From Prevotella merdae (GTDB lineage Bacteria; Bacteroidota; Bacteroidia; Bacteroidales; Bacteroidaceae): a DNA stretch of 55,300 nt. Location of the stretch: positions 1,296,777 through 1,352,076 of the forward strand of contig NZ_LT985324.1 in NCBI RefSeq assembly GCF_900290275.1. The letters are read 5' to 3'. The notes under the pieces are model-generated. The model was given only the letters and a program-made list of their open reading frames with translations, was not told the DNA's origin and did not search any database. The position numbers and the translations under genes are program-made. This document shows, one piece after another, positions 16,373-25,478 of the stretch; the first letter of the stretch is position 1, and each line of letters opens with the position of its first letter.

Positions 16373-19300
16373 ATGAGAAGACTCTTTTTAGCAACACTCC
16401 TCGCATCTTGCGGTCTTGCTGCTATGGCAGAAGACAATCCGCTATGGTTGCGCCATCCTGCCATTTCGCCAGACGGAAAGACAGTAGCTTTTGCCTATCG
16501 TGGCGATATATTCACAGTGCCTATTGAAGGCGGAACAGCAAAACAAATTACATCAAATGCTGCGTTCGACTCATATCCGATATGGAGTCCAGACAGCCGA
16601 CATATTGCCTTTGCATCCAATCGCGAGGGCAGTATGGACGTATGGGTGATGGATGCAAATGGTGGTATACCTCGCCGACTGACCACAAACAGTGGAAGCG
16701 AGCTACCATTGCGTTGGCTTAACGACAAAACTGTAATGTTCAAGGCAGACGTTATGCCTACTGCCCAATCCATTATCTACAGTGGATCGTTTGCACAAGT
16801 CTACACCGTAGGAATAGAGGGTGGACGTCCACAACTATTCTCTGAAATAACAATGGATGCTCTTGACATCAACGACAAGGGTGACGTGCTGTATATGAAC
16901 AACAAGGGTTATGAGGACCAGTGGCGCAAGCATCACCGCTCGCCTATAACACGTGACATATGGCTTAAAAGCGGCGACAAGTTTAAGCAACTTACTACCT
17001 TCAACGGCGAAAACCGCGACCCTGTATGGGCTGCCGACGGCAAATCGTTCTACTATCTTAGCGAGCTTGACGGCACATTCAATGTATACCGCCGCACCCT
17101 CGAAGGCAAGGACACACAGATAACAAAACACGAGAAGAATCCTGTGCGTTTTCTATCGGCTGCCTCAAATGGTATGCTGTGCTACGGATACGATGGAGAG
17201 ATATACACAGTGCGCGAAGGCGAACAGCCCAAGAAACTAAACATACGCATTACTGCCGACAACGAGGGCAAGCATCTTATTAGACAGATACAGCGATCTG
17301 GCGCAAGCAACATCAAGCTGTCGCCTAATGGTAAGGAGATAGCTTTTGTTCTGCACGGCGATGTGTACGTTACTAATATCGAATATCGCACAACCAAACA
17401 GATAACAGATACACCTGAACAAGAGCGCAACATCGATTTTGCTCCCGATGGACGTACCATAACCTACGACTCAGAACGCAATGGATTGTGGCAGATCTAC
17501 ACAACGTCTATCAAGAATAAGGACGAGAAACAGTTTGCATATGCTACTGAGTTGGTAGAGGAAAGAATTACAAAATCAGACAGTACTTCCCTATGTCCGC
17601 AATACAGTCCGGATGGCAAGGAGATTGCCTTTTGGGAGAATCGCAGCACACTGCGTATTATCAACATAAAGAGCGGTAAGGTGCGCACGGCGATGGACGG
17701 CAAGTATCTCTACTCTTATAGTGATGGCGACATCGACTTCTCGTGGAGTCCAGACAGCAAATGGCTGCTTGCATCGTATATGGGCAATGGCGGATGGAAC
17801 AATACCGACATAGCCTTGGTAGACGCATCAGGTAACGGCAATATACACAACCTTACAAACAGTGGCTATAGCGACGGCAATGCACGTTGGGTACTTGATG
17901 GCAAAGCAATGCTATTCAGTAGCGACCGCGCCGGATACCGCAGTCACGGCAGTTGGGGTGCTGAGTACGATGCTTACATCATGTTCTTCGACTTGGACGC
18001 TATGGAAAAGTTTCAAATGACAAAGGAGGAGCGACAGCTTGCCAAGGAGAACATGACGAAGAAGGAAAAGAAAGAGGAAGAGAAAAAGGAAAAGGATGAA
18101 AAGAAGAACGAGGACAATCCGAAGCCTGCAGAAGTGGAACCTCTGAAGCTTGACCTTGACAATTGTCGCGACCGTATAATACGACTCACCGTAAACTCGT
18201 CTAACCTTGGCGACGCTATACTTGATAAGGATGGCGAAAATCTATACTACAAGGCTGCGTTTGAGGGCGGATACGACTTGTGGCGTCACAACCTACTGGA
18301 GAGTCGCACCGAGATTATAAGCAAGAATGTTGGTGGTGGCTCAATGACATTTGATAAGGACTATAAGAATCTATACTTCCTAAGTGGCGGCAACATAAAG
18401 AAGTTTGACACATCCGGACGATCGATGAAGAACGTGGACTTTGAGGCTACATTCAACTATAAGCCTTACGACGAGCGTGCTTATATGTTCGACCATGTGT
18501 ACAGACAGATTAAGGACAAGTTCTATGTTGCCAATCTGCATGGAGTGGATTGGGACGGATACCGCAAAAACTACGAGCGCTTCTTGCCGTACATCAACAA
18601 CAACTACGACTTCCAGGAAATGTTGAGCGAGATGTTAGGCGAGCTTAACGCATCACACACTGGTGCAAGATACAGTGGAAGCTGGGCTTCGCTTCAGACA
18701 GCTAACCTTGGACTGTTCTACGACGAGAGCTATGAAGGCGACGGACTAAAGGTTAAGGAGGTGGTGAACAATGGTCCTTGCTCTGTAAAGAATACCGACA
18801 TCAAGCCTGGTTGCATAATCCAAAAGATTGACGGTACCGACATAACCACTGGTATGGACTATTTCCCGTTGCTGGATGGCAAGATTGGCAAGCCAATACG
18901 CCTTACTGTAAGCAAGGCTAAGGGCGGCAAGACATTCGATGTTGTGGTAAAGGGCATATCTAAAGGCGCACTTACCGACCTCTTGTATAAGCGTTGGGTA
19001 GAGCGCAACCGCAAGCTTGTAGACAGTCTGTCTAACGGACGTCTGGCTTACGTGCACGTTAGAGCAATGAACAGCAAGAGCTTCCGCGATGTTTATAGCG
19101 AACTGCTTAGCGAGCGCAACCGCAACCGCGAGGCGGTTATCGTAGACGAACGACACAACGGAGGCGGATGGCTACACGATGACCTTTGCACTTTGCTCAG
19201 TGGCAAGGAATATCAAAACTTTGTTCCACAAGGCAAATATATTGGTCGAGACCCATTCAACAAGTGGACTAAACCATCGTGTGTGCTTATTTGTGAAGAC

Positions 19301-19603
19301 GACTACAGCAATGGACATGGGTTCCCAATGGTATACAAGACACTTGGCATAGGCAAGCTTATTGGTGCTCCTGTAGCAGGAACCATGACTGCCGTTTGGT
19401 GGGAGAAGATGATAGATCCGACTATGGTTTACGGTATTCCGCAAGTGGGATGCAGAACTCTTGACGGCATATACGGCGAGAATACTCAGCTAAATCCAGA
19501 TATCGTGGTGTACAATACACCTGAAGACTACCTCTCTGGCAACGACCGACAGCTGAAGAAAGCTATAGAGGAGATGTTGAAAGAGGCTGATAAGAACAAG
19601 TAA
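16373..19603 (+). CDS. Secreted tricorn-like serine protease (beta-propeller, PDZ, S41)
   Basis: A 1076-residue homolog of tricorn protease. A signal peptide (MRRLFLATLLASCGLAAMA) sends it to the periplasm. Residues about 22-540 hold repeated WD40/TolB-like blades with motifs such as IWSPDSRHIAF, LSPNGKEIAFV and YSPDGKEIAFW. A Lys/Glu-rich linker lies around 555-595. The C-terminal part has a tricorn C1-like region, a PDZ-like segment (DIKPGCIIQKIDG) and the S41 core. The likely catalytic histidine is His762 in ELNASHTGARYSG, and the likely nucleophile is Ser979 in DDYSNGHGFP. The family degrades peptides. The GH84 gene follows 35 bp later, so the two are probably cotranscribed. Confidence 0.9.
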   Translation: MRRLFLATLLASCGLAAMAEDNPLWLRHPAISPDGKTVAFAYRGDIFTVPIEGGTAKQITSNAAFDSYPIWSPDSRHIAFASNREGSMDVWVMDANGGIPRRLTTNSGSELPLRWLNDKTVMFKADVMPTAQSIIYSGSFAQVYTVGIEGGRPQLFSEITMDALDINDKGDVLYMNNKGYEDQWRKHHRSPITRDIWLKSGDKFKQLTTFNGENRDPVWAADGKSFYYLSELDGTFNVYRRTLEGKDTQITKHEKNPVRFLSAASNGMLCYGYDGEIYTVREGEQPKKLNIRITADNEGKHLIRQIQRSGASNIKLSPNGKEIAFVLHGDVYVTNIEYRTTKQITDTPEQERNIDFAPDGRTITYDSERNGLWQIYTTSIKNKDEKQFAYATELVEERITKSDSTSLCPQYSPDGKEIAFWENRSTLRIINIKSGKVRTAMDGKYLYSYSDGDIDFSWSPDSKWLLASYMGNGGWNNTDIALVDASGNGNIHNLTNSGYSDGNARWVLDGKAMLFSSDRAGYRSHGSWGAEYDAYIMFFDLDAMEKFQMTKEERQLAKENMTKKEKKEEEKKEKDEKKNEDNPKPAEVEPLKLDLDNCRDRIIRLTVNSSNLGDAILDKDGENLYYKAAFEGGYDLWRHNLLESRTEIISKNVGGGSMTFDKDYKNLYFLSGGNIKKFDTSGRSMKNVDFEATFNYKPYDERAYMFDHVYRQIKDKFYVANLHGVDWDGYRKNYERFLPYINNNYDFQEMLSEMLGELNASHTGARYSGSWASLQTANLGLFYDESYEGDGLKVKEVVNNGPCSVKNTDIKPGCIIQKIDGTDITTGMDYFPLLDGKIGKPIRLTVSKAKGGKTFDVVVKGISKGALTDLLYKRWVERNRKLVDSLSNGRLAYVHVRAMNSKSFRDVYSELLSERNRNREAVIVDERHNGGGWLHDDLCTLLSGKEYQNFVPQGKYIGRDPFNKWTKPSCVLICEDDYSNGHGFPMVYKTLGIGKLIGAPVAGTMTAVWWEKMIDPTMVYGIPQVGCRTLDGIYGENTQLNPDIVVYNTPEDYLSGNDRQLKKAIEEMLKEADKNK

Positions 19604-19638
19604 AACCCATACTCTACTAACAAACAACATTACATAAA

Positions 19639-21831
19639 ATGAACAAACTGACTATCGGAATTATCTCCGCTCTTGCTTTGGCTGGTACAATGCCAGCCAA
19701 AGCACAGTTTAAACTTGTAAACCCGGTGCCGCAGAATATACAAAGCACTGGGTTTGCACAGTTGCCACAATGCGTTAATATTAAGACAAGCAACAATCGT
19801 GACAATTCGTTTGCCGTAGCTGCCCTGAAGAATGGCATTAGGGTGGAATCTAATGCAAAGTACACAATCACACTCGGCATAAAAGGCGACAAGTGTGTCA
19901 AGGCATACGCCAAGCATTTGCCTAAAAAGGCAGAAGGCTACTGGCTCAGCATAAACGACAAGGGTGCTATAATAATAGGTAACGACGAGGAAGGACTCTT
20001 TTATGGTGTACAGACTTTCCTTGGCTCTATTGCCAAAGGCAAACTTGAAACTGGCACCGTAGCCGACTGGCCTGACGTAGACTTCCGCGGTACTGTGGAG
20101 GGTTTCTATGGCACACCGTGGAGCCATCAAGCACGTCTTAGCCAGATAGCCTTTTATGGACGCAACAAGATGAACACTTACATCTACGGTCCAAAGGACG
20201 ATCCTTATCACCGCGACCAATGGCGCAAGCCTTATCCTACAGAAGAGGGCAACCGCATAAAAGAACTAAACGAGGTAGCCAAGAAGAATGGTGTAAACTT
20301 CTATTGGGCAATTCACCCAGGAGTGGACATAAAGTGGAACAACGAAGACCGCGACAATCTTATCAACAAACTTGAGATGATGTACGCTCTTGGCATACGC
20401 TCGTTCGCCGTTTTCTTTGATGACATCTGGGGAGAAGGCGCTAAGGCCGACAAACAAGCCGAACTGCTGAACTATGTTGACAACAACTTCATCAACCGAC
20501 ATAAGGACATATCGCCTCTTATAATGTGTCCTACCGAATACAACAAAGCATGGGCCAACGACGAGAAGGGTTATCTGCGCACACTTGGCACAAAGATGAA
20601 TAAGGACATACGGATAATGTGGACAGGCAATTCGGTTGTGCATTGCATAGACAAGGAGTCGATGCAATGGATTAACAGCAGAATTGACCGTAAGGCTTAC
20701 ATTTGGTGGAACTTCCCTGTGAGCGACTTTGTTAGAGACCATATACTTCTTGGTCCAGCCTATGGCAACGGCAAAGACATTGCAAGCGACGTGTCTGGAT
20801 TTGTATCTAACCCTATGGAACATGCCGAGGCTTCCAAGGTTTCGCTTTATGGTATAGCCGACTATACTTGGAACATGAAGGCTTATGATGCCAAGACCGA
20901 TTGGCTAAAGGGCATAGAAGACCTTCTTCCTGGCAATACCGAAGCACTTCGCACATTTGCCCTTTATAATAAGGACCTTGGACAAAATGGACACGGGTTC
21001 CGTCGCGAGGAAGGTGAAGAGCTTAAGGATATAGCTGCTGCAGCTGTGAAAGGCGACAGCAAGGCTATTGAGGAGATTAACACTAAGTGCATACAACTGA
21101 AGAACGCTTGCGACCTGTTGCTTGCCGACAAGAGTAACAAGGAACTTATACGCGAGTTGCGTCCGTGGTTGCTGCAAGCAAAGAATCTTGCCGACTATGG
21201 TACTACGGTTGTAATGATGAATCAGGGCAATAATATTATCAACTTCAACAATCTCTATCAGCAAGCCAAATCTATACAAGAGCAGATGTTTGAGCTTGAA
21301 AACTCTGACGTTCGCCATGCCTTGCAACCAGGCATAAAGGTAGGCACAAAGGTGATGCTGCCTACACTGCACAAGCTATTTACTCTGGCTGTAGACAACT
21401 ACAACAAGCAGAACGGCACAAACCTCTCTAACGTGGCAGAATATATGCCGTATAAGCTGACGAGCAACGTAGAGCAGTTGCGCTTGCTGCCTATAAGCAT
21501 CAAGAACACTAATGTGAATGTGGCTCCATCCAACGAGGTTATCAACTGGCAAAAGGACGGCTTCGTTGAGATTGAAACCGAACACGTGGTTATGCTCAAT
21601 GGTATGGACTTCAACTTTGACGTTGAGAACATTGCCGACAAGTTCAAGCTCGAGGTTATGACAAACGGTATATGGCAGCCTATAAGCCTAAGTATGAACA
21701 AGCGCAATAAGACCTTGGTGAACGCAGGACACGAGATTGACGGACTAAAGGCAAAGAAGCTACGACTTACCAATACGTCGGGCGAAGACCTAAAGGTTTA
21801 CTTCCGTAGCTTTAAGTTTGCTACGAAGTAA
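19639..21831 (+). CDS. GH84 beta-N-acetylglucosaminidase (O-GlcNAcase / hyaluronoglucosaminidase family)
   Basis: A 730-residue secreted glycoside hydrolase of family 84, as in Bacteroides BT4395 and clostridial NagJ. The signal peptide ends near AKAQ at residue 23. The N-terminal GH20b-like domain spans about 25-145. The catalytic barrel begins at FRGTVEGFYGTPWSHQAR (149-166); the adjacent Asp261-Asp262 in AVFFDDIWGEG match the acid/base pair that supports substrate-assisted catalysis. The helical and C-terminal domains follow. It removes terminal N-acetylglucosamine from host or diet glycans; the exact substrate is not visible. It sits directly after the protease gene. Confidence 0.92.
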   Translation: MNKLTIGIISALALAGTMPAKAQFKLVNPVPQNIQSTGFAQLPQCVNIKTSNNRDNSFAVAALKNGIRVESNAKYTITLGIKGDKCVKAYAKHLPKKAEGYWLSINDKGAIIIGNDEEGLFYGVQTFLGSIAKGKLETGTVADWPDVDFRGTVEGFYGTPWSHQARLSQIAFYGRNKMNTYIYGPKDDPYHRDQWRKPYPTEEGNRIKELNEVAKKNGVNFYWAIHPGVDIKWNNEDRDNLINKLEMMYALGIRSFAVFFDDIWGEGAKADKQAELLNYVDNNFINRHKDISPLIMCPTEYNKAWANDEKGYLRTLGTKMNKDIRIMWTGNSVVHCIDKESMQWINSRIDRKAYIWWNFPVSDFVRDHILLGPAYGNGKDIASDVSGFVSNPMEHAEASKVSLYGIADYTWNMKAYDAKTDWLKGIEDLLPGNTEALRTFALYNKDLGQNGHGFRREEGEELKDIAAAAVKGDSKAIEEINTKCIQLKNACDLLLADKSNKELIRELRPWLLQAKNLADYGTTVVMMNQGNNIINFNNLYQQAKSIQEQMFELENSDVRHALQPGIKVGTKVMLPTLHKLFTLAVDNYNKQNGTNLSNVAEYMPYKLTSNVEQLRLLPISIKNTNVNVAPSNEVINWQKDGFVEIETEHVVMLNGMDFNFDVENIADKFKLEVMTNGIWQPISLSMNKRNKTLVNAGHEIDGLKAKKLRLTNTSGEDLKVYFRSFKFATK

Positions 21832-21873
21832 AGGCGCAATGGGCGTTAATGCTCATGCTGAGCATAACAATAT

Positions 21874-21910
21874 AAAAGGAAGCTTATCTATCATGATAGC
21901 TTCCTTTTTT
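21874..21910. terminator. Bidirectional terminator between convergent genes
   Basis: An 11-bp stem, AAAAGGAAGCT (21874-21884) and AGCTTCCTTTT (21898-21908), with T runs on both strands. It serves the GH84 gene on + and the LuxR-type gene on -. Confidence 0.88.
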
Positions 21911-21925
21911 GTTTCCACCTCTTGA

Positions 21926-22897
21926 CTATTCTATTTTCATCATCCGTTTTTGTAGCGCATCATTAAGATTGTCTGCAGACTGCAACCTTAGTTTGCGTCG
22001 TATGTTAGCTCGTTGTGTATTGATGTTCGATTCTGATTTGTTCAGCATCGTGCAGATGCTACCTAATTTATATCCTCTCAATATCAGTTGCACAATGTCA
22101 CGTTCAGATGAAGAGAGCTCAGGGAAACTCTCCTCTATTTGTTTGCTCGTTGTCGCTTGCGCTTTCACATATTTCATAACATTATCGACAACATATTTTT
22201 GGGTCTTCTCGCTAAATTTATTAAGAATAAGAAGTGTCTCATCCTCGCTTTGCTCCTTTTTAGCCAATTCTATATACAACTTAAGCTGTTCCTTGTTTAG
22301 CCGCAGCACATGCATAAGCTCTTCCTCCTCTTGTTTTATTGTCTCGTTTTCGTCCTGCAACTGCTCGGATATACGGGCAATGTGTAAGCCAAGTATGCCT
22401 ATATAAGCAAATACAAGCAACACCATAACGGCATATTGCTGGAAGTCGTGACCGTTGGTGAATAGCATACACACAAAGAAGGTGACGATAGAAATGACCA
22501 CATTGGTCAAGATTGTTATGCCCTGATAGGTGGCGACCGAAAACATGGTGTTGGCTGTGAGAATAAGGATGTTTACAAGAATCACCATTTGTGTGTGAGG
22601 CACCGCGGGTGTGAAAGCACAATATACAGTGTCTATGCTTATGAGCACCTGTGTTGTAGAAGAGAGAAGCGACACTGTGCGCAAGATGCTCATCTTCTTG
22701 ACAATGTAACATGTGGACCACAGTAAGGTTAGCAACAACAATATGCTGTTGGTGAATTTATAGAAAATATCGAATGAACCAGATAGCTCTAACAAATCAG
22801 ACAGAGCGCCTAACACAAGTATAGGCACATACCACACAGCCAAGCGTTGCCTACGTTGGTTAAGCAATGATTTCTCTTTAACTTTTATTATGTTCAT
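21926..22897 (-). CDS. Membrane-anchored LuxR-type transcriptional regulator
   Basis: 323 residues. After a short basic N-terminus there are about six hydrophobic segments (roughly 20-185), among them WYVPILVLGALSDLLEL and YAVMVLLVFAYIGILGLHIA. A Glu/Gln-rich coiled coil follows (about 190-225). The C-terminal helix-turn-helix around LSSSERDIVQLILRGYKLGSICTMLNKSES ends in NTQRANIRRKL, a LuxR/GerE-type DNA-binding domain. No receiver or kinase domain is present. The layout suggests a membrane sensor that binds DNA while anchored. The signal and targets are unknown; nearby secreted enzymes or the divergent lipoprotein are plausible targets. The 220-bp divergent gap holds a promoter for the lipoprotein. 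Confidence 0.78.
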   Translation of the reverse strand: MNIIKVKEKSLLNQRRQRLAVWYVPILVLGALSDLLELSGSFDIFYKFTNSILLLLTLLWSTCYIVKKMSILRTVSLLSSTTQVLISIDTVYCAFTPAVPHTQMVILVNILILTANTMFSVATYQGITILTNVVISIVTFFVCMLFTNGHDFQQYAVMVLLVFAYIGILGLHIARISEQLQDENETIKQEEEELMHVLRLNKEQLKLYIELAKKEQSEDETLLILNKFSEKTQKYVVDNVMKYVKAQATTSKQIEESFPELSSSERDIVQLILRGYKLGSICTMLNKSESNINTQRANIRRKLRLQSADNLNDALQKRMMKIE

Positions 22898-23033
22898 AAT
22901 AGTTATGTTTAGTTTTTTAGTTTTAACACCTACTTATAGCTGCAAATTTAGTAAAAAAATAGCGTTTTGCCTTTTTTTGACGTGTAAAAATTAAAGATGC
23001 AAAGTCTTTTGACTATATTTTAGGGTAGTTTGA

Positions 23034-23065
23034 TTTGATAAATATTTATTTAAAAGCTAAATTTG
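23034..23065 (+). promoter_or_regulatory. Promoter of the lipoprotein gene
   Basis: TTTG (23034-23037) and TAAATTTG (23058-23065) with a 20-bp spacer match the Bacteroidota -33/-7 consensus. Transcription should begin about 45 bp before the ATG at 23118. Confidence 0.75.
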
Positions 23066-23117
23066 TCACCAAGAAAAATAGAACAACAATTCAAATAATC
23101 TCTAAAAAATTTACATT

Positions 23118-25031
23118 ATGAACAATCAACACAAAACCATCGACCATTGCTTCGCACTATGTGCAGCTATGGCATTTTTCTTTTCTTTTGTTTTCTGCGC
23201 ATGTAGCAATGACGAAAATATTGCTGAAGGTGGAGGCGAAGATGATGTAGTGTTTGTCGATGACAACGATGATTCCACACCCACCATCGACGAGATGAAG
23301 GTGAAATCGTACCTACGAACCTATGTTGTTGCTGGCAACTATAGGCATAGCGGAAAGGCTCTCGTCAAACGTTTGCAAGACGTGGCAGAGGTTATGGACG
23401 CAAGCGTTCAGACATTTATTGTAGACAACAACAGCGTGGCAACACTTACAGACCTCGATTATCGTAACATGGCTCTTCTCGTGGCACGTGGAGGAAACTT
23501 GGTTATTTGCCAGCCAACAAAAGCGGTACTAAAAACAATGGCTGTGAAACTGAAAGACACGGCATTGTCGATGTACAAAAACCAAGAACTAACATTCAAT
23601 GATGTGGGCTTCCGCGCTTTTCATCGACTGTTACTTATGTTTAAAGAAAACAAGGATTTTTCTCCAGCCATGACCGACAACATCGACAGCAACGACATTC
23701 TTTTCGACCTTTTAGCTTTACGCGGCGATATGAAACACGCTGTAACCGATGTCACCGAGCAGGAAAAGGAGAATGCCAACAACCCACCTACAGATTATCT
23801 CTATGGTAAGCTTGCCGACGAGACTGCAGAATGGCTTGACCGACGTGACGATAACAAGGAACGTATGGCGAAAGGACGCCTACTCATGGCACAGCAAGCT
23901 AACGGCCCACAAGAAATATACGACAACATCAGCACAACCGACCAGTTTGAATATGCTATGGTCACAAGAACTGGACACAAGCGTGCCATCATGAAACTGC
24001 AATATAACGTTTGGGCTGTGAACGACACCAAAGGCTACGACTATTATCTCCTCCAACAGGAAATTGTCTGCACCAACGACCAGTTTAATTTCGCATACGA
24101 TGACAAGAAGAAGTGGACATCTTGGGGAGTGAGAGAAGCGGTTATTGAAAGCCTTACTTATGCTAAGAATCCCAGCAAAACAATATATGCTCACTGGCCA
24201 TATCTTAAAGATCTGTCTACAAACGTGAAGTTTTCTGACGGTAGCGCAAGCATAAAAGACATATCTCCAACTCAAATAGACAAGGGTAGCACCACCTACA
24301 CCCAAACCACACACATGTCGCTCAGTGTGGCGTTTCTGAATCCTGAAATAAAGGGCGGACTGGACATGACAAACTCGGTAACACGAACAATTCCCGACAT
24401 TAGCACCGACTTCAAATTAGGAAAAGACGCCATCAGCCCACAATGGTCATACGCCATCACACAACAGCCTAAAATTATAAAAAAATTTGGCTCAGACATC
24501 TGGCAACACGACGTGGTCAAGCCGTCTTACCACTCCACTTTCATTGTAGGGCACAGTTGGATATGGAAGGTAAAACACAATGACAAAACCTTTAGCTTCG
24601 ACACTCATGTCACCCTAAACATGGAAGCTCTTTGGTATGATAAAGGTTTCAAAAGGAGCGGATATCACATCTTCCCCAACCATATTGACGTAACCTATCA
24701 GCTCACGCCGCCATCGCGTTATGAGCAGGTGTGGCTGATGGTGATGAAAGAGCGCAACGATGATGACTACAATTACATGAAGGAGTATGTCAGAAACTTT
24801 GAGTCGAAGTTCTCACTAAACACTGTAAAAAACGATGACAGATATGAAATTGGCAGACGAATGGACTCTATAGCTAAGGATCTCTCAACGCATAAGGACA
24901 TCTTCTTGGAGCGTAAAATTAAACCCTTCCAACTTAGGTTTATCCCTAACGACAAGACAGATGCCATAAGAGTGTATGACGTTAATTTCTCTGCCTCGCC
25001 CGCTGTAAAAATAAATAAAGATGCAAAATAA
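23118..25031 (+). CDS. Large lipoprotein, possible beta-barrel pore-forming (leukocidin-like) protein
   Basis: 637 residues. The N-terminus has a hydrophobic stretch (AAMAFFFSFVFCACS) ending at a cysteine, followed by an acidic Asn/Asp/Glu-rich linker, so it is probably a surface lipoprotein. Residues about 60-290 are mixed helical and unrecognised. The C-terminal half (about 290-560) is beta-rich, with alternating polar and apolar residues around TTYTQTTHMSLSVAFLNPEI and aromatic-rich strands such as FIVGHSWIWKVKH. This resembles the leukocidin/hemolysin cap and stem order, but I cannot prove homology by eye. It has its own promoter and a strong terminator, and so forms a single-gene unit. 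Function is uncertain. Confidence 0.5.
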   Translation: MNNQHKTIDHCFALCAAMAFFFSFVFCACSNDENIAEGGGEDDVVFVDDNDDSTPTIDEMKVKSYLRTYVVAGNYRHSGKALVKRLQDVAEVMDASVQTFIVDNNSVATLTDLDYRNMALLVARGGNLVICQPTKAVLKTMAVKLKDTALSMYKNQELTFNDVGFRAFHRLLLMFKENKDFSPAMTDNIDSNDILFDLLALRGDMKHAVTDVTEQEKENANNPPTDYLYGKLADETAEWLDRRDDNKERMAKGRLLMAQQANGPQEIYDNISTTDQFEYAMVTRTGHKRAIMKLQYNVWAVNDTKGYDYYLLQQEIVCTNDQFNFAYDDKKKWTSWGVREAVIESLTYAKNPSKTIYAHWPYLKDLSTNVKFSDGSASIKDISPTQIDKGSTTYTQTTHMSLSVAFLNPEIKGGLDMTNSVTRTIPDISTDFKLGKDAISPQWSYAITQQPKIIKKFGSDIWQHDVVKPSYHSTFIVGHSWIWKVKHNDKTFSFDTHVTLNMEALWYDKGFKRSGYHIFPNHIDVTYQLTPPSRYEQVWLMVMKERNDDDYNYMKEYVRNFESKFSLNTVKNDDRYEIGRRMDSIAKDLSTHKDIFLERKIKPFQLRFIPNDKTDAIRVYDVNFSASPAVKINKDAK

Positions 25032-25090
25032 CATCGTGAAGGAACAAAAATAAGGAAACATTAGGCTAATAAATGCCGAGCATAACAAGC

Positions 25091-25130
25091 AAAACGGCTA
25101 AGAGTTTAAATAAACTTCTTAGCCGTTTTT
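25091..25130. terminator. Terminator after the lipoprotein gene
   Basis: A 13-bp stem, AAAACGGCTAAGA (25091-25103) and TCTTAGCCGTTTT (25117-25129), followed by T. It can also serve the small gene on the - strand. Confidence 0.9.
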
Positions 25131-25153
25131 GCTATAGTTACCAACTTTTACGA

Positions 25154-25390
25154 TTATTTACTACGCAAAAGAAAACGTGTTCCTAATGCCAATAAAAATA
25201 TGTATATTAACGAAATTAATATTGTCTCAATAAAACTTGCGTCAAAAGCGACTCTCATAAGTTTACTGATTAGAATAAATACTAATACACATAATATAGA
25301 AAGTATCTCGTTCTTTCTTTTATAATCATGAGTAAATATCAATACAATTATGTAAGAAAACACAATAATACCAAGAATAAGTGCCACCAT
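25154..25390 (-). CDS. Small membrane protein of unknown function
   Basis: 78 residues with about three hydrophobic segments: VALILGIIVFSYIIVLIF, ILSILCVLVFILISKLM and TILISLIYIFLLALGTRFLL. A short basic loop (HDYKRKNE) follows the first, and the C-terminus is basic (RSK). The base composition is clearly richer in A and T than its neighbours, which may mean recent acquisition or relaxed coding. It lies between two terminators on the - strand and has no visible partner. It could be a non-coding AT-rich stretch, but the clean membrane pattern argues for a gene. Confidence 0.5.
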   Translation of the reverse strand: MVALILGIIVFSYIIVLIFTHDYKRKNEILSILCVLVFILISKLMRVAFDASFIETILISLIYIFLLALGTRFLLRSK

Positions 25391-25415
25391 ATTAGAAAGG
25401 CATTATACAATGAGA

Positions 25416-25447
25416 AAGGTATGGCAGGAAAATCCCTGCCATACCTT
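25416..25447. terminator. Terminator of ilvC
   Basis: An 11-bp stem, GGTATGGCAGG (25418-25428) and CCTGCCATACC (25435-25445), extended by AA/TT pairs. It lies just after the ilvC stop on the - strand. Confidence 0.82.
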
Positions 25448-25478
25448 ATTTATTTTTGACCTATTACTATGTGACTCT

